NCBI RefSeq assembly: GCF_030412785.1 | Contig: NZ_CP125296.1 | Span: 1-64,000, forward strand | Direction of reading: 5' to 3' | Source: Paraburkholderia sabiae | GTDB lineage: Bacteria; Pseudomonadota; Gammaproteobacteria; Burkholderiales; Burkholderiaceae | Length of the DNA stretch: 64,000 nucleotides | Part shown: positions 27,965 through 36,084 of the stretch, one piece after another | How positions within the stretch are numbered: position 1 is the first letter of the stretch | How the letters are laid out: every line of letters starts with the position of its first letter | Notes under the pieces: model-generated | Seen by the model: only the letters and a program-made list of their open reading frames with translations | What the model was told of the DNA's origin: nothing | Database searches by the model: none | Made by a program: the position numbers and the translations under genes

Positions 27965-28848
27965 CACAACCAACATCACAGGCAACGCATATGACGACGA
28001 CAGTTTCCGAAGGCATCCGCATCCGCGGCGTCAGCAAACGCTACGCGCAGCAAGGCGAAGCAGACGGCGCGCTGCTCGTGCTCGACGACATTTCACTCGA
28101 TATCGCGCAAGGCGAATTCGTCAGCGTGCTCGGCGCGAGCGGTTGCGGCAAGTCGACACTGCTGCGCCTGATCGCCGGACTCGATACAGACTATCGCGGC
28201 GAAATCAGCGTCGATGGCGAACGCGTGCGCGATACGTCGCTTGAGCGCGGCATCGTCTTTCAGGATCACCGGCTGTTTCCGTGGCTCACGGCGTCGCAGA
28301 ACATTCTCGCCGCGTTGCGCAATGCGCCGCTTTCGCAGCAGCAGAAGCGCGAGGCTGTCGCGGAGCATGTCGCGCTGGTTGGACTCGAAGGATTCGAGCA
28401 TGCGTATCCGCATCAGTTGTCGGGCGGGATGGCGCAGCGTGTCGCGATTGCGCGCGGGCTCGTGAATCGTCCGCGCGTGCTGTTGCTCGACGAACCGTTC
28501 GGCGCGCTCGATGCGCTCACACGCGGCCGTCTGCAAAACGAACTGCAGCGTATCTGGCAGCACGAGCGGATCACGATGATTCTCGTCACACACGATGTCG
28601 ACGAAGCGATCTATCTCGGCGACCGCGTCGTGACGATGGCGCCGCGTCCTGGACGTGTGAAGCGCATTGCACAAGTGGATCTGCCGCGTCCGCGCGAGCG
28701 CAGCGACGCGCGTTTCGTGCAGCTGCGCAACCGGATACTCGCGGATTTCAGCGAACTGCCTGCGTCTGACGCTGACAACACGCCTGACGGCGGTCATCGC
28801 GTGAAGGTGCAAGAACCGCGCATCGGCGAATGGCGCCTCGCATGGTGA
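27961..28848 (+). CDS. ABC transporter ATP-binding protein, sulfonate/taurine type
   Basis: A 295-residue ATPase: Walker A 'GASGCGKSTLL' near residue 55, Q-loop 'FQDHRLFPW', signature 'LSGGMAQRVAIARGL' near 150, Walker B 'VLLLDEPFGALD' and the switch His in 'LVTHDVDEAI'. The C-terminal extension of about 60 residues is longer than in SsuB/TauB and has no recognisable domain. The start ATGACA overlaps the upstream stop; a second in-frame ATG at 27991 is possible. Confidence 0.9.
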   Translation: MTQPTSQATHMTTTVSEGIRIRGVSKRYAQQGEADGALLVLDDISLDIAQGEFVSVLGASGCGKSTLLRLIAGLDTDYRGEISVDGERVRDTSLERGIVFQDHRLFPWLTASQNILAALRNAPLSQQQKREAVAEHVALVGLEGFEHAYPHQLSGGMAQRVAIARGLVNRPRVLLLDEPFGALDALTRGRLQNELQRIWQHERITMILVTHDVDEAIYLGDRVVTMAPRPGRVKRIAQVDLPRPRERSDARFVQLRNRILADFSELPASDADNTPDGGHRVKVQEPRIGEWRLAW

Positions 28849-28885
28849 AACCCACATTCTCTCGACGTCGATCAAGGAAACCAAA

Positions 28886-30256
28886 GTGAGCGAAGCACGA
28901 CCACACCAACGACAGATCAGCCTCGGCGCGTTCCTGATGGAAACGGGGCACCACATCGCCGCGTGGCGTCATCCCGACACGCACGCGGCCGGTGGCCTTG
29001 ACTTCAAGCACTACGCGGAACTCGCGCAGATCGCGGAGCGCGCGAAGTTCGACGCGATCTTTTTCGCCGACAGCGTCAGCGTGCGCGACACAAACCTGCC
29101 TTCGCTGTCGCGCACGGCGCGCGCCGATCACTTCGAGCCGTTAACGCTGCTGTCCGCGCTCTCCGTCGTCACGCAGCACATCGGCCTCGTTGCCACCGTT
29201 TCCACGACGTTCAACGAGCCATACAACGTCGCGCGCAAGTTCGCGTCGCTCGATCATCTGAGCGGCGGGCGTTCGGGCTGGAATCTCGTCACGTCGAGCA
29301 CGGAAACGGAAGCGCACAACTTCGGCTTCGATCAGCATCCGGACCACGCGGTGCGCTACGAGCGCGCGAAAGAGTTTCACGACGTGGTGACGGGCCTGTG
29401 GGACAGCTGGGACGACGACGCATTCGTCCGCGACAAGACTAGCGGCGTCTATTTCGATGCCGACAAGCTGCACGTGCTCGAACATCGCGGCAAGCACTTC
29501 AAGGTGCGCGGACCGTTGAACGTCGCGCGCTCGCCGCAGGGGCGTCCCGTCGTCATTCAGGCGGGCGCATCGGATGCGGGCAAGGAACTCGCCGCGCAAA
29601 CGGCTGAGGTGATCTTCGTTGCCCATCAGACGCTCGACGAAGCGAAGGCGTTCTATCGGGATGTCAAAGGCCGGCTCGCGCGCTATGGACGCCGCCCCGA
29701 ACATCTGAAGATCATGCCCGGCATTTTTCCCGTGATCGGCAGGACGCAGCAGGAAGCGCGCGACAAGTTCGATAATTTGCAGAATCTGATTCATCCGACC
29801 GTCGGCCTCGCGCTGCTGTCGAACATGTCGGGCGGTGTCGATCTGTCGAAGTATCCCGTCGATGGTCCTGTGCCCGAACTGCCCGAAACGAATGGCGGCA
29901 AGAGCCGGCAGCGGCTGCTGCTCGATCTCGCCCGGCGCGACAATCTGACGATACGGGAACTGTATCTGCGCATTGCAGGCGCTCGCGGACATCAGCAGGT
30001 GATCGGCACGCCGGAGAGCATCGCGGATCAGTTGCAGCAGTGGTTCGAGGAAGAAGGCGCCGATGGCTTCAACATCATGTCGCCGTGGCTGCCCGGCGGA
30101 CTGAGCGAATTCGCGGAACTCGTCGTGCCGGAGTTACAGCGTCGCGGGCTTTTTCGCACTGAGTATTCGGGGAATACGCTGCGCGATCATCTGGGGTTGC
30201 CGCGACCGGTTAATCAGTTTGCGGTTCGAGAGGCGCAGGTCGCGCAGACAGCCTGA
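28886..30256 (+). CDS. LLM-class flavin-dependent monooxygenase (NtaA/SnaA/DszA type)
   Basis: A 456-residue FMNH2-dependent luciferase-like monooxygenase. 'LGAFLMETGHHIAAWRHP' at the N-terminus, 'FDAIFFADSVSVRD', 'STTFNEPYNVARKFASLDHL' and 'SGGRSGWNLVTS' are characteristic of the NtaA/SnaA/DszA branch, which cleaves C-N or C-S bonds of substrates such as nitrilotriacetate and sulfones, using flavin reduced by a separate reductase. No flavin reductase gene is in this cluster. With the sulfonate-type transporter upstream, a desulfonating or sulfone-oxidising role is likely. The GTG start has AAGGAA upstream, 37 bases after the ATPase gene. Confidence 0.87.
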   Translation: MSEARPHQRQISLGAFLMETGHHIAAWRHPDTHAAGGLDFKHYAELAQIAERAKFDAIFFADSVSVRDTNLPSLSRTARADHFEPLTLLSALSVVTQHIGLVATVSTTFNEPYNVARKFASLDHLSGGRSGWNLVTSSTETEAHNFGFDQHPDHAVRYERAKEFHDVVTGLWDSWDDDAFVRDKTSGVYFDADKLHVLEHRGKHFKVRGPLNVARSPQGRPVVIQAGASDAGKELAAQTAEVIFVAHQTLDEAKAFYRDVKGRLARYGRRPEHLKIMPGIFPVIGRTQQEARDKFDNLQNLIHPTVGLALLSNMSGGVDLSKYPVDGPVPELPETNGGKSRQRLLLDLARRDNLTIRELYLRIAGARGHQQVIGTPESIADQLQQWFEEEGADGFNIMSPWLPGGLSEFAELVVPELQRRGLFRTEYSGNTLRDHLGLPRPVNQFAVREAQVAQTA

Positions 30257-30269
30257 TTCTCCATTTGCA

Positions 30270-30297
30270 ACGAAAGGCGACGCGGGTCGCCTTTCGT
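30270..30297. terminator. Perfect 12-bp hairpin between convergent operons
   Basis: ACGAAAGGCGAC (30270-30281) pairs completely with 30286-30297 around the loop GCGG. No U-run follows on either strand, so it may stop transcription weakly or protect 3' ends. Its place, 14 bases after one operon and 21 before the end of the opposing one, suits a shared termination region. Confidence 0.55.
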
Positions 30298-30317
30298 CAC
30301 GTTGGAAGCCGGCTTAT

Positions 30318-30920
30318 CTAGAGCCGCCCCGGACGCGGATCGGAAACGAAGCCATCGCGATTCGGCATGCGGACGGCCGCCAGAGAATGCGCATCGAGCC
30401 GTGCATCGTCGGGCACGATGCCGTTCTGGTTCAGAATCCACGCGCTGACGGCATACACCTCGTCGGCGCTGAGCGATTGCGGCGCGTTGTACGGCATGGC
30501 GCGTCGGATGTAGTCGAAGAGCGTCGTCGCATACGGCCAGTAGCTGCCGACCGTGCGCTTCGGATTCGCACTCGCGAGCGTGCCGCGTCCGCCTATCAGT
30601 TGATCGCCGATCAGCCCTTCCCCTTTCGCACCATGACACGCCGCGCATTTCGCCGCGAAGACTTTGCCGCCCATCGCGACATCGCCGCTGCCTGCGGGCA
30701 AGCCGCGGCCATCGGGCGCGACGTCGATGTTCCATGCGGCGAGGTCCGTTTCGTTGACGCGCGTGCCGATCGCATCGGCGGATTTGCGCAGCGTTTCATC
30801 GAGCGCGGCTTGCTTCGATGTCGTCAATGATGCCGAGCAGGCCGCAAGCAAAGCCGCCGACAACGACGCACACACGACCCGATGTATTGACCGCGGTCCG
30901 CGAAAACCAGGCTTATGCAT
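30318..30920 (-). CDS. Cytochrome c lipoprotein, partner of the sulfite dehydrogenase
   Basis: A 200-residue mono-haem cytochrome c. The N-terminus has a lipobox, 'SAALLAAC' with Cys28, so the protein is probably membrane-anchored on the periplasmic side. The haem motif is C92-A-A-C-H96 and the distal Met lies in 'RRAMPYNAPQSLSADEVYAV' near 140, the usual SoxD/SorB-like arrangement. It would take electrons from the molybdenum subunit to the respiratory chain. Its start overlaps the end of the molybdopterin enzyme gene by eight bases. It is the last gene of the minus-strand operon. Confidence 0.85.
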   Translation of the reverse strand: MHKPGFRGPRSIHRVVCASLSAALLAACSASLTTSKQAALDETLRKSADAIGTRVNETDLAAWNIDVAPDGRGLPAGSGDVAMGGKVFAAKCAACHGAKGEGLIGDQLIGGRGTLASANPKRTVGSYWPYATTLFDYIRRAMPYNAPQSLSADEVYAVSAWILNQNGIVPDDARLDAHSLAAVRMPNRDGFVSDPRPGRL

Positions 30921-32190
30921 TTTTCACGCTTCCATCGGCGCCGACGCGCCATTGGTGAATGCCGTTGTAGTGGTAGTTCGAATTGAGGCCGCGCGCCTGC
31001 ACGAGAGCCTCGCGCGTCGGCTGCACGTAGCCGGTCGAATCCGTTGCACGCGACAGAATCACGGTAGGCTCGCCGTTCCAGACCCAACCCGAGTGAAAGC
31101 GCGTCAACGCGCGATCGCGTGCCGGTTCGTCGAGCGTTGCGTCTTGCCATGTGGTGCCACCATCCGTCGACACCTCGACCCGCCGAATCGCGCCGCGCCC
31201 CGACCACGCGAGACCGACGATCGGATAAAACCCTTGCACCGTCAGCCGATGCCCCGCCGAAGGCCGCGTAATCACCGACTTCGCATCCATCTCGAACACG
31301 AACTGGCGCGCGCGTCCATCGGGCAGCAAGCCCGTATATTTCGACGTTTCCTCGCGCGTTTCCAGCGGCGCATCGACGAGCTTCAGACGACGCAGCCACT
31401 TCACGTTCGTATTGCCTTCGAAACCCGGCACGATCAGCCGCAACGGATAACCGTTTTCAGGCCGCAGACGCTCGCCGTTTTGCGCATAGACGACAAGCGC
31501 GCGGTCGAGAATGCGTTCGAGCGGCAGACTGCGCGTCATCGACGACGCATCGGCGCCTTCGGCAAGCAACCATTTCGGCGCGCGTCCATCCGATGACGCC
31601 GCGAGTCCGCCCGTCGCTTCGAGCAGTGTCGAAAGACGCACGCCCGTCCATTCGCAGCACGACAACAGTCCGTGCGTGATCTGCACGGGCAGACCGCTCG
31701 GCCCTTTCCATTCGCTCGCGGTGTTGCCCGAGCATTCGAGAAAATGAATGCGCGACTCGGACGGCAGACGCACCAGATCGTCCATAGTGAACAGCTTCGG
31801 TTCGCGCACGAGTCCGTGCACGGCGAGCCGGTGTTCGTCGGGATCGATGTCGGGCACGCCCGCGTGATGACGCTCATAGACAAGCCCGTTCGGCGTGATC
31901 GTGCCGTGCAGATCCGCCAAAGGCGTCAGCGACGACGCTGCGCCCGGCATCGGCCATGCGCGCGCTGCACGCCGCACGACGTTGGCTTCGCGCGGCGAAG
32001 GCTGACCATAAGGATGATCGAGTATCGGCGCGCCAGGCGTTTGCGTCCACGGATCGACGCTCAACGGCCGCAACAGCGTCGCCGCCTTCACGTTCGGTGC
32101 GACGAGCGCGGAGAGCGCCAGCCCGCCGAGCATTCTGCGGCGCGGCGAAGCGGGAGCGGTCTTCGGATCAGGAATCGGCGGATTGGACAT
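30913..32190 (-). CDS. Molybdopterin sulfite dehydrogenase, SoxC/SorA type
   Basis: A 425-residue enzyme of the sulfite oxidase fold. A twin-arginine type leader (R-R-R-M-L near residue 20, then a hydrophobic stretch ending in V-K-A-A) predicts export with cofactor by Tat. The molybdenum-ligating Cys is C153 in 'HFLECSGNT'; 'PGFEGNTNVKWLRRLKL' is the conserved cofactor region and the C-terminal third is the dimerisation domain with 'RRVEVSTDGG'. It oxidises sulfite or protein-bound sulfane sulfur. The ATG at 32190 is chosen because it opens directly into the leader; no clear ribosome site is seen, and the gene overlaps the permease gene by 23 bases, so it is probably translationally coupled. 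Confidence 0.87.
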   Translation of the reverse strand: MSNPPIPDPKTAPASPRRRMLGGLALSALVAPNVKAATLLRPLSVDPWTQTPGAPILDHPYGQPSPREANVVRRAARAWPMPGAASSLTPLADLHGTITPNGLVYERHHAGVPDIDPDEHRLAVHGLVREPKLFTMDDLVRLPSESRIHFLECSGNTASEWKGPSGLPVQITHGLLSCCEWTGVRLSTLLEATGGLAASSDGRAPKWLLAEGADASSMTRSLPLERILDRALVVYAQNGERLRPENGYPLRLIVPGFEGNTNVKWLRRLKLVDAPLETREETSKYTGLLPDGRARQFVFEMDAKSVITRPSAGHRLTVQGFYPIVGLAWSGRGAIRRVEVSTDGGTTWQDATLDEPARDRALTRFHSGWVWNGEPTVILSRATDSTGYVQPTREALVQARGLNSNYHYNGIHQWRVGADGSVKNA

Positions 32191-32908
32191 GAGAGAACCG
32201 GGTGATTCGCGATTGAGCGCCGGAGGTATCGCGACGCCGCCCGCTTTCGAGCAATCGCGTCGCAACGAATTGCAGCGCCGAGCACAGCAACAGATAAACC
32301 AGACCGACGAACAGGAAGATCTGCACGGGATAGACCATCAGGCGGTTGTTGATCTGGTTGGCGAGAAAGGTGAACTCGGGCACGCCGACGATATACGCGA
32401 GCGACGTGTCCTTGATCAGCGACACCCACTGGTTCACGAACGACGGCGTCATGATCCGCACGGCCTGAGGCAACAGCACGTAGCGCAGCGCCTGCCAGCG
32501 CGTCAGCCCGAGCGATGCCGCCGCCTGCTCTTGCCCTGCGCCGACAGCAGCGATGCCCGCATGCACCGAATGCGACAGATACGCGCCGCCGATCAGCGCC
32601 AGTGCGCAGACGACCGTTGCGAGTCCAGGCACGTCGATATGCAGCAGCATCGGCATCAGGAAGAACGTCCAGAAGATCAGCATCAGGACGGGAATCGCGC
32701 GGAAAAAGCCGACAATCGCGATCAGCGCGAGATGCACAGCGCCGCGTGTCATCGACAAGGCGACGCCGCCCGCAAGCCCAAGAACTGCCGACAACAGCGC
32801 CGACGCAACGGACATCACGAGTGTCAAACCCGCACCGCCGAGCGGGCCATTCGGAAACGTGCCGAGCAGCAGATACCGCAGTGTCGGCAGCCAGTCGATT
32901 TCGCTCAT
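32168..32908 (-). CDS. Amino acid ABC transporter permease, GltK/HisM type (second)
   Basis: A 246-residue inner-membrane permease of the polar amino acid family with about five helices. The family signature 'FFRAIPVLMLIFW' follows the third helix, and the EAA loop 'QEQAAASLGLTRWQALRYV' lies at about 130-150, with 'LIKDTSLAYIVGVPEF' near 175. The ATG at 32908 has GGGGGAC upstream. It overlaps the first permease's stop as ATGA and the sulfite dehydrogenase gene by 23 bases. Confidence 0.87.
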   Translation of the reverse strand: MSEIDWLPTLRYLLLGTFPNGPLGGAGLTLVMSVASALLSAVLGLAGGVALSMTRGAVHLALIAIVGFFRAIPVLMLIFWTFFLMPMLLHIDVPGLATVVCALALIGGAYLSHSVHAGIAAVGAGQEQAAASLGLTRWQALRYVLLPQAVRIMTPSFVNQWVSLIKDTSLAYIVGVPEFTFLANQINNRLMVYPVQIFLFVGLVYLLLCSALQFVATRLLESGRRRDTSGAQSRITRFSHVQSADS

Positions 32909-33636
32909 GCCGTCCCCCGCTGCCATGCATGCGCGCTGCGGCGCTTCCAGAGCAGCAATGCGACTTCGATCGCCGCAATCGTCGCGATGTAGAGGACGGT
33001 GGCCGCGCCGAACGCCTGGAAGGTCTTGAACGTTTCGGTGTCGACCTGTCGTGACGTGTACGAGAGTTCAGCGAGACCGATCGCCATCGTCAGCGACGAG
33101 TTCTTGACGATGTTCATGTATTGCCCCGCGAGCGGCGGCGTAGCGATGCGGATCGCCTGCGGCAGGATCACATGGCGGAAGGTGGCAAACGGAGTAAGAC
33201 CCAACGCAGCCGCTGCCTGATACTGCCCGGCTTTGACGCCGCGCATACCCGCGCGAAACTCTTCGCCAATGAACGTCGTCGCGTAGCACGTCAGCCCAAC
33301 CCAGCCCGCGACGAATTCGAACGGCGGCCACGCGAGCGTCAACGCACCCAGCGAAAGCGCATGCGGCGCGTTGAGCCATTCCATCGCTGATTGAGGAAGC
33401 AGCGTCGCCGCGCCGAAGTACCAGAACAGCAGTTGCACCAGCAGCGGCGAGTTACGGAACACGAGCACGTAAAGCGATGCCGCGCGACACACGACGCCGC
33501 TGCGCGCATTGCGCGCCAGCGCGAGCACAAAACCCAGCAGCGTCGCCGTCACGATCACGCACGCAGAAAGCACCAACGTCAGCAGAAAGCCGTGCGCCAG
33601 CCACGCGACGTACTTCGGTTCCAGCCAGCCGTTCAT
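32905..33636 (-). CDS. Amino acid ABC transporter permease, GltJ/HisQ type (first)
   Basis: A 243-residue permease of the same family as the next gene: 'VFRNSPLLVQLLFWYFG' near residue 60, the EAA loop 'AGQYQAAAALGLTPFATFRH' at about 135-155 and 'IVKNSSLTMAIGLAEL' near 180. The longer loop after helix 2 ('AMEWLNAPHALSLG') matches the GltJ-like partner. It begins eight bases below the binding protein stop and probably dimerises with the following permease. No ATPase gene is present in the operon. Confidence 0.87.
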   Translation of the reverse strand: MNGWLEPKYVAWLAHGFLLTLVLSACVIVTATLLGFVLALARNARSGVVCRAASLYVLVFRNSPLLVQLLFWYFGAATLLPQSAMEWLNAPHALSLGALTLAWPPFEFVAGWVGLTCYATTFIGEEFRAGMRGVKAGQYQAAAALGLTPFATFRHVILPQAIRIATPPLAGQYMNIVKNSSLTMAIGLAELSYTSRQVDTETFKTFQAFGAATVLYIATIAAIEVALLLWKRRSAHAWQRGTA

Positions 33637-33643
33637 CGCGCGA

Positions 33644-34462
33644 TCAGCTCTTCTGCGGATCGCCGATCTTGAACAGACGCGGCAGCGGCGCGCGGCTCGA
33701 TGGGCCGAACCACTCGTCGTAGATCTTGCCTGCCGTGCCGTTCGCTTCGAGACCCTTGAGCGTATCGTCGACCACGTTCAGCAGACGCGTCTCGCCCTTC
33801 GGCACGCCGACGCCTTCGTAGTCGTTGGAAATCGTGAACGGCGAGATTTCGTAGTTGCTCTTGTCCGGCACGTTCGCGAGTAGCGCGACGAGCTTCGGGC
33901 CGTCCTGCGTGATTGCCTGCACGTTGCCCGTGCGCAGCGCGGCGAATGCGAACGGCGTGTCGTCGTAAGCAACGATCGTGGCGCCGGGAAATTGCGCGCG
34001 AACCTGTTGTTCGTTCGTCGTGCCCTTGTCCGCGCCGACGCGCAGGCTGTTGAGTTGCTGCGGCGTTTTCAGCACGCCCTTCTTCGCGATGAACTGCGTG
34101 CCCGACGCGAAATACGGCGTGCTGAAATCGACTTCCTTCTTGCGTTCGTCGGTGATCGTGAAGTTCGCGAACACGAGATCGACCTTGCCCGACTTCAGAA
34201 ACGCGATACGGTTGGCAGGATTGGTCGGCTGGATTTCGAGCTTCACGCCCAGCTTGTTCGCCACGGCGCGCGCATAGTCGACGTCGAGCCCGACGATCTG
34301 ATTGCTCTTCGAATCGACGAAACCGAACGGCGGATTGCTGTCGAACGTCGCGACGCGCAGCACGCCTGCTTTCTTGATGTCGTCGAGACGGTCGGCGTGC
34401 GCCGCGCCGGAAACGGCGAGCATCAACCCCATGATGACTGCGCCAGCAAAGCGGATTTTCAT
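33644..34462 (-). CDS. Amino acid ABC transporter substrate-binding protein
   Basis: A 272-residue periplasmic binding protein of SBP family 3. The signal peptide ends after A-A-H-A23. 'GVLRVATFDSNPPFGFVD' at the start, 'GLDVDYARAVANKLGV' and 'GKVDLVFANFTITDERKKEV' (in part) at about 90-110 are the standard ligand-binding segments; 'VGADKGTTNEQQV' begins the second lobe. The polar loop suggests an acidic or sulfur-containing amino acid ligand, but that is inference from the operon, which ends with sulfite dehydrogenase genes. It is promoter-proximal. Confidence 0.87.
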   Translation of the reverse strand: MKIRFAGAVIMGLMLAVSGAAHADRLDDIKKAGVLRVATFDSNPPFGFVDSKSNQIVGLDVDYARAVANKLGVKLEIQPTNPANRIAFLKSGKVDLVFANFTITDERKKEVDFSTPYFASGTQFIAKKGVLKTPQQLNSLRVGADKGTTNEQQVRAQFPGATIVAYDDTPFAFAALRTGNVQAITQDGPKLVALLANVPDKSNYEISPFTISNDYEGVGVPKGETRLLNVVDDTLKGLEANGTAGKIYDEWFGPSSRAPLPRLFKIGDPQKS

Positions 34463-34590
34463 GTTCGAACCTTCTGATGGTTATGCGTGTAGCGAGTTGC
34501 CGCGACTTTAGCAACGCGCTTGCGCGCGACGAACCAATAAATCGTCACGAGCAAAGCGGTACACGTCATATGCGCTGTCTGTGCAGCGCA

Positions 34591-36084
34591 TTACCTCCCG
34601 GAAGATTCCGCCGTCGTCAGTTTGCCGTCCCAGCCGCCGCCGAGCGCTTTCACCAGCATGACGGAGTTTTGCAGCGCCGTGCTGCTGTAGTCGAGCGCGA
34701 TCTTGCGATCCTGCACTTGCGTCAGTTGCGTATCGAGCATGTCGATGCGGCTCGACGTGCCCGCCGCGAAATTGCGCTGCTGGCTCGCGGCGAGTTCGCC
34801 GCTGCGTTGCGCGACTTCATCCGATGCCGCCGCCTGGCGCGATGTGATCTGCACTGCGCTCAAGTAGTCTTCGACGTCCTGAAACGCGCTCAACACTGTT
34901 TGACGATACGCGGCCACTTCCTGATCGTAGTTGGCCTTCGCGTTGCGCACAGAAGCGCTCGTCGCGCCCGCGTCGAACACGGTCTGCGCAACGTCGAGTC
35001 CGAGCGACCAGAAGCGAGTCGGCAGCGACACGAGGTGCGCGAGCGACGTGCCGCTCCAGCCGCCATCGGCGGAAAGCGTAAGCGTCGGGAAATAGCCTGC
35101 CTTCGCAACGCCGATTTTCGCGTTGTACTGCGCGACTGTGCGCTCGGCCTGCACGACGTCGGGACGCCGTTGCAGCAGCGTGGACGGCAACGCCGCCGGC
35201 AGCGTCGGCAGATCGAAACGATAGTCGGCCAGAACCGGTAACGAAAACGCAGCAGGCGCTTCGCCGACCAGAACGGCAATCGCATGCTCGTACTGACGCC
35301 GCGTGAGTTGCGCGGTCGCAATGCTTTCGTCGATGGTTTGCAGCGTGTTGTGCGCCGTCCGCACATCGTCGTAAGAGGACACGCCTTGCTTGTACTTCGC
35401 CTCCGTCAGCGCGAGCAATTCCGCGTCGATGCGGTGCTCTTCCGCGAGAAGCGTGAGATCGGCATCGGCGGCACGGACGGTGAAGTAATCGACGGCGAGC
35501 GTGGCGAGGACGCTCAGGCGTTCGCCCGCAAGCTGCGCATCGGATGCCTGCGCGCTCGCTTCGCTCGCTTCGACGGAGCGCCGTACGCTGCCCCACAGGT
35601 CCGGCTCCCAACTCGCTTCGAGTTGCGCCGACACGCTCTTCGACGCATAGCTGCTCACACTGCCGCTCGACGACACCTGCGTCGTGCTCCCGCTGCCCGA
35701 GCGCGTGCCCGAACCGGCGAACGACACCGTCGGAAACAGACTCGCGCGCGCCGATGCAACCTGTGCGCGCGCCGCACGATACGCCGCGTCGTACTGCGCG
35801 AGCGTCTGGTTCGCTTTCAACGCGCGCTCGCACAATGCGCTCAGCGTATCGTCGTTGAACATCGTCCACCAGCGGCTGTCGAGCGATGCAGCGGGATCGG
35901 GTTGCGCCTGCTGCCACAAACCGCTCGCGTCGGGGCTGTTCATTTCCTTGAACGTTGCGGGCACAGCGACGTCGGGCCGCTTGTAGTCGGGGCCGACCGC
36001 GCAGCCCGCGCACAGCGCTGCAATCGCCGCAGCCACGATCGTTCGATGCAGACGCCGCATCGTGCGCGCTGATGTGTCCATCAT
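34591..36084 (-). CDS. Outer membrane factor of RND efflux, NodT family (MdtABC-linked)
   Basis: A 497-residue outer-membrane channel lipoprotein. The lipobox L-C-A-G-C28 precedes 'AVGPDYKRP', the family's standard mature N-terminus. Two copies of the outer membrane efflux repeat follow, with long coiled-coil helices; 'LPALPSTLLQRRPDVVQAER' type sequence near 290 joins them. It completes the tripartite pump encoded upstream. Its ATGA start overlaps the second RND gene's stop. The last base pairs of the gene border an 8-bp hairpin (34570-34591) without a U-run. Confidence 0.88.
   Translation of the reverse strand: MMDTSARTMRRLHRTIVAAAIAALCAGCAVGPDYKRPDVAVPATFKEMNSPDASGLWQQAQPDPAASLDSRWWTMFNDDTLSALCERALKANQTLAQYDAAYRAARAQVASARASLFPTVSFAGSGTRSGSGSTTQVSSSGSVSSYASKSVSAQLEASWEPDLWGSVRRSVEASEASAQASDAQLAGERLSVLATLAVDYFTVRAADADLTLLAEEHRIDAELLALTEAKYKQGVSSYDDVRTAHNTLQTIDESIATAQLTRRQYEHAIAVLVGEAPAAFSLPVLADYRFDLPTLPAALPSTLLQRRPDVVQAERTVAQYNAKIGVAKAGYFPTLTLSADGGWSGTSLAHLVSLPTRFWSLGLDVAQTVFDAGATSASVRNAKANYDQEVAAYRQTVLSAFQDVEDYLSAVQITSRQAAASDEVAQRSGELAASQQRNFAAGTSSRIDMLDTQLTQVQDRKIALDYSSTALQNSVMLVKALGGGWDGKLTTAESSGR

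Noticed and set aside
34570-34591. Hairpin at the end of the first outer membrane factor gene as terminator
   Set aside because: 8-bp stem but no U-run on the minus strand.
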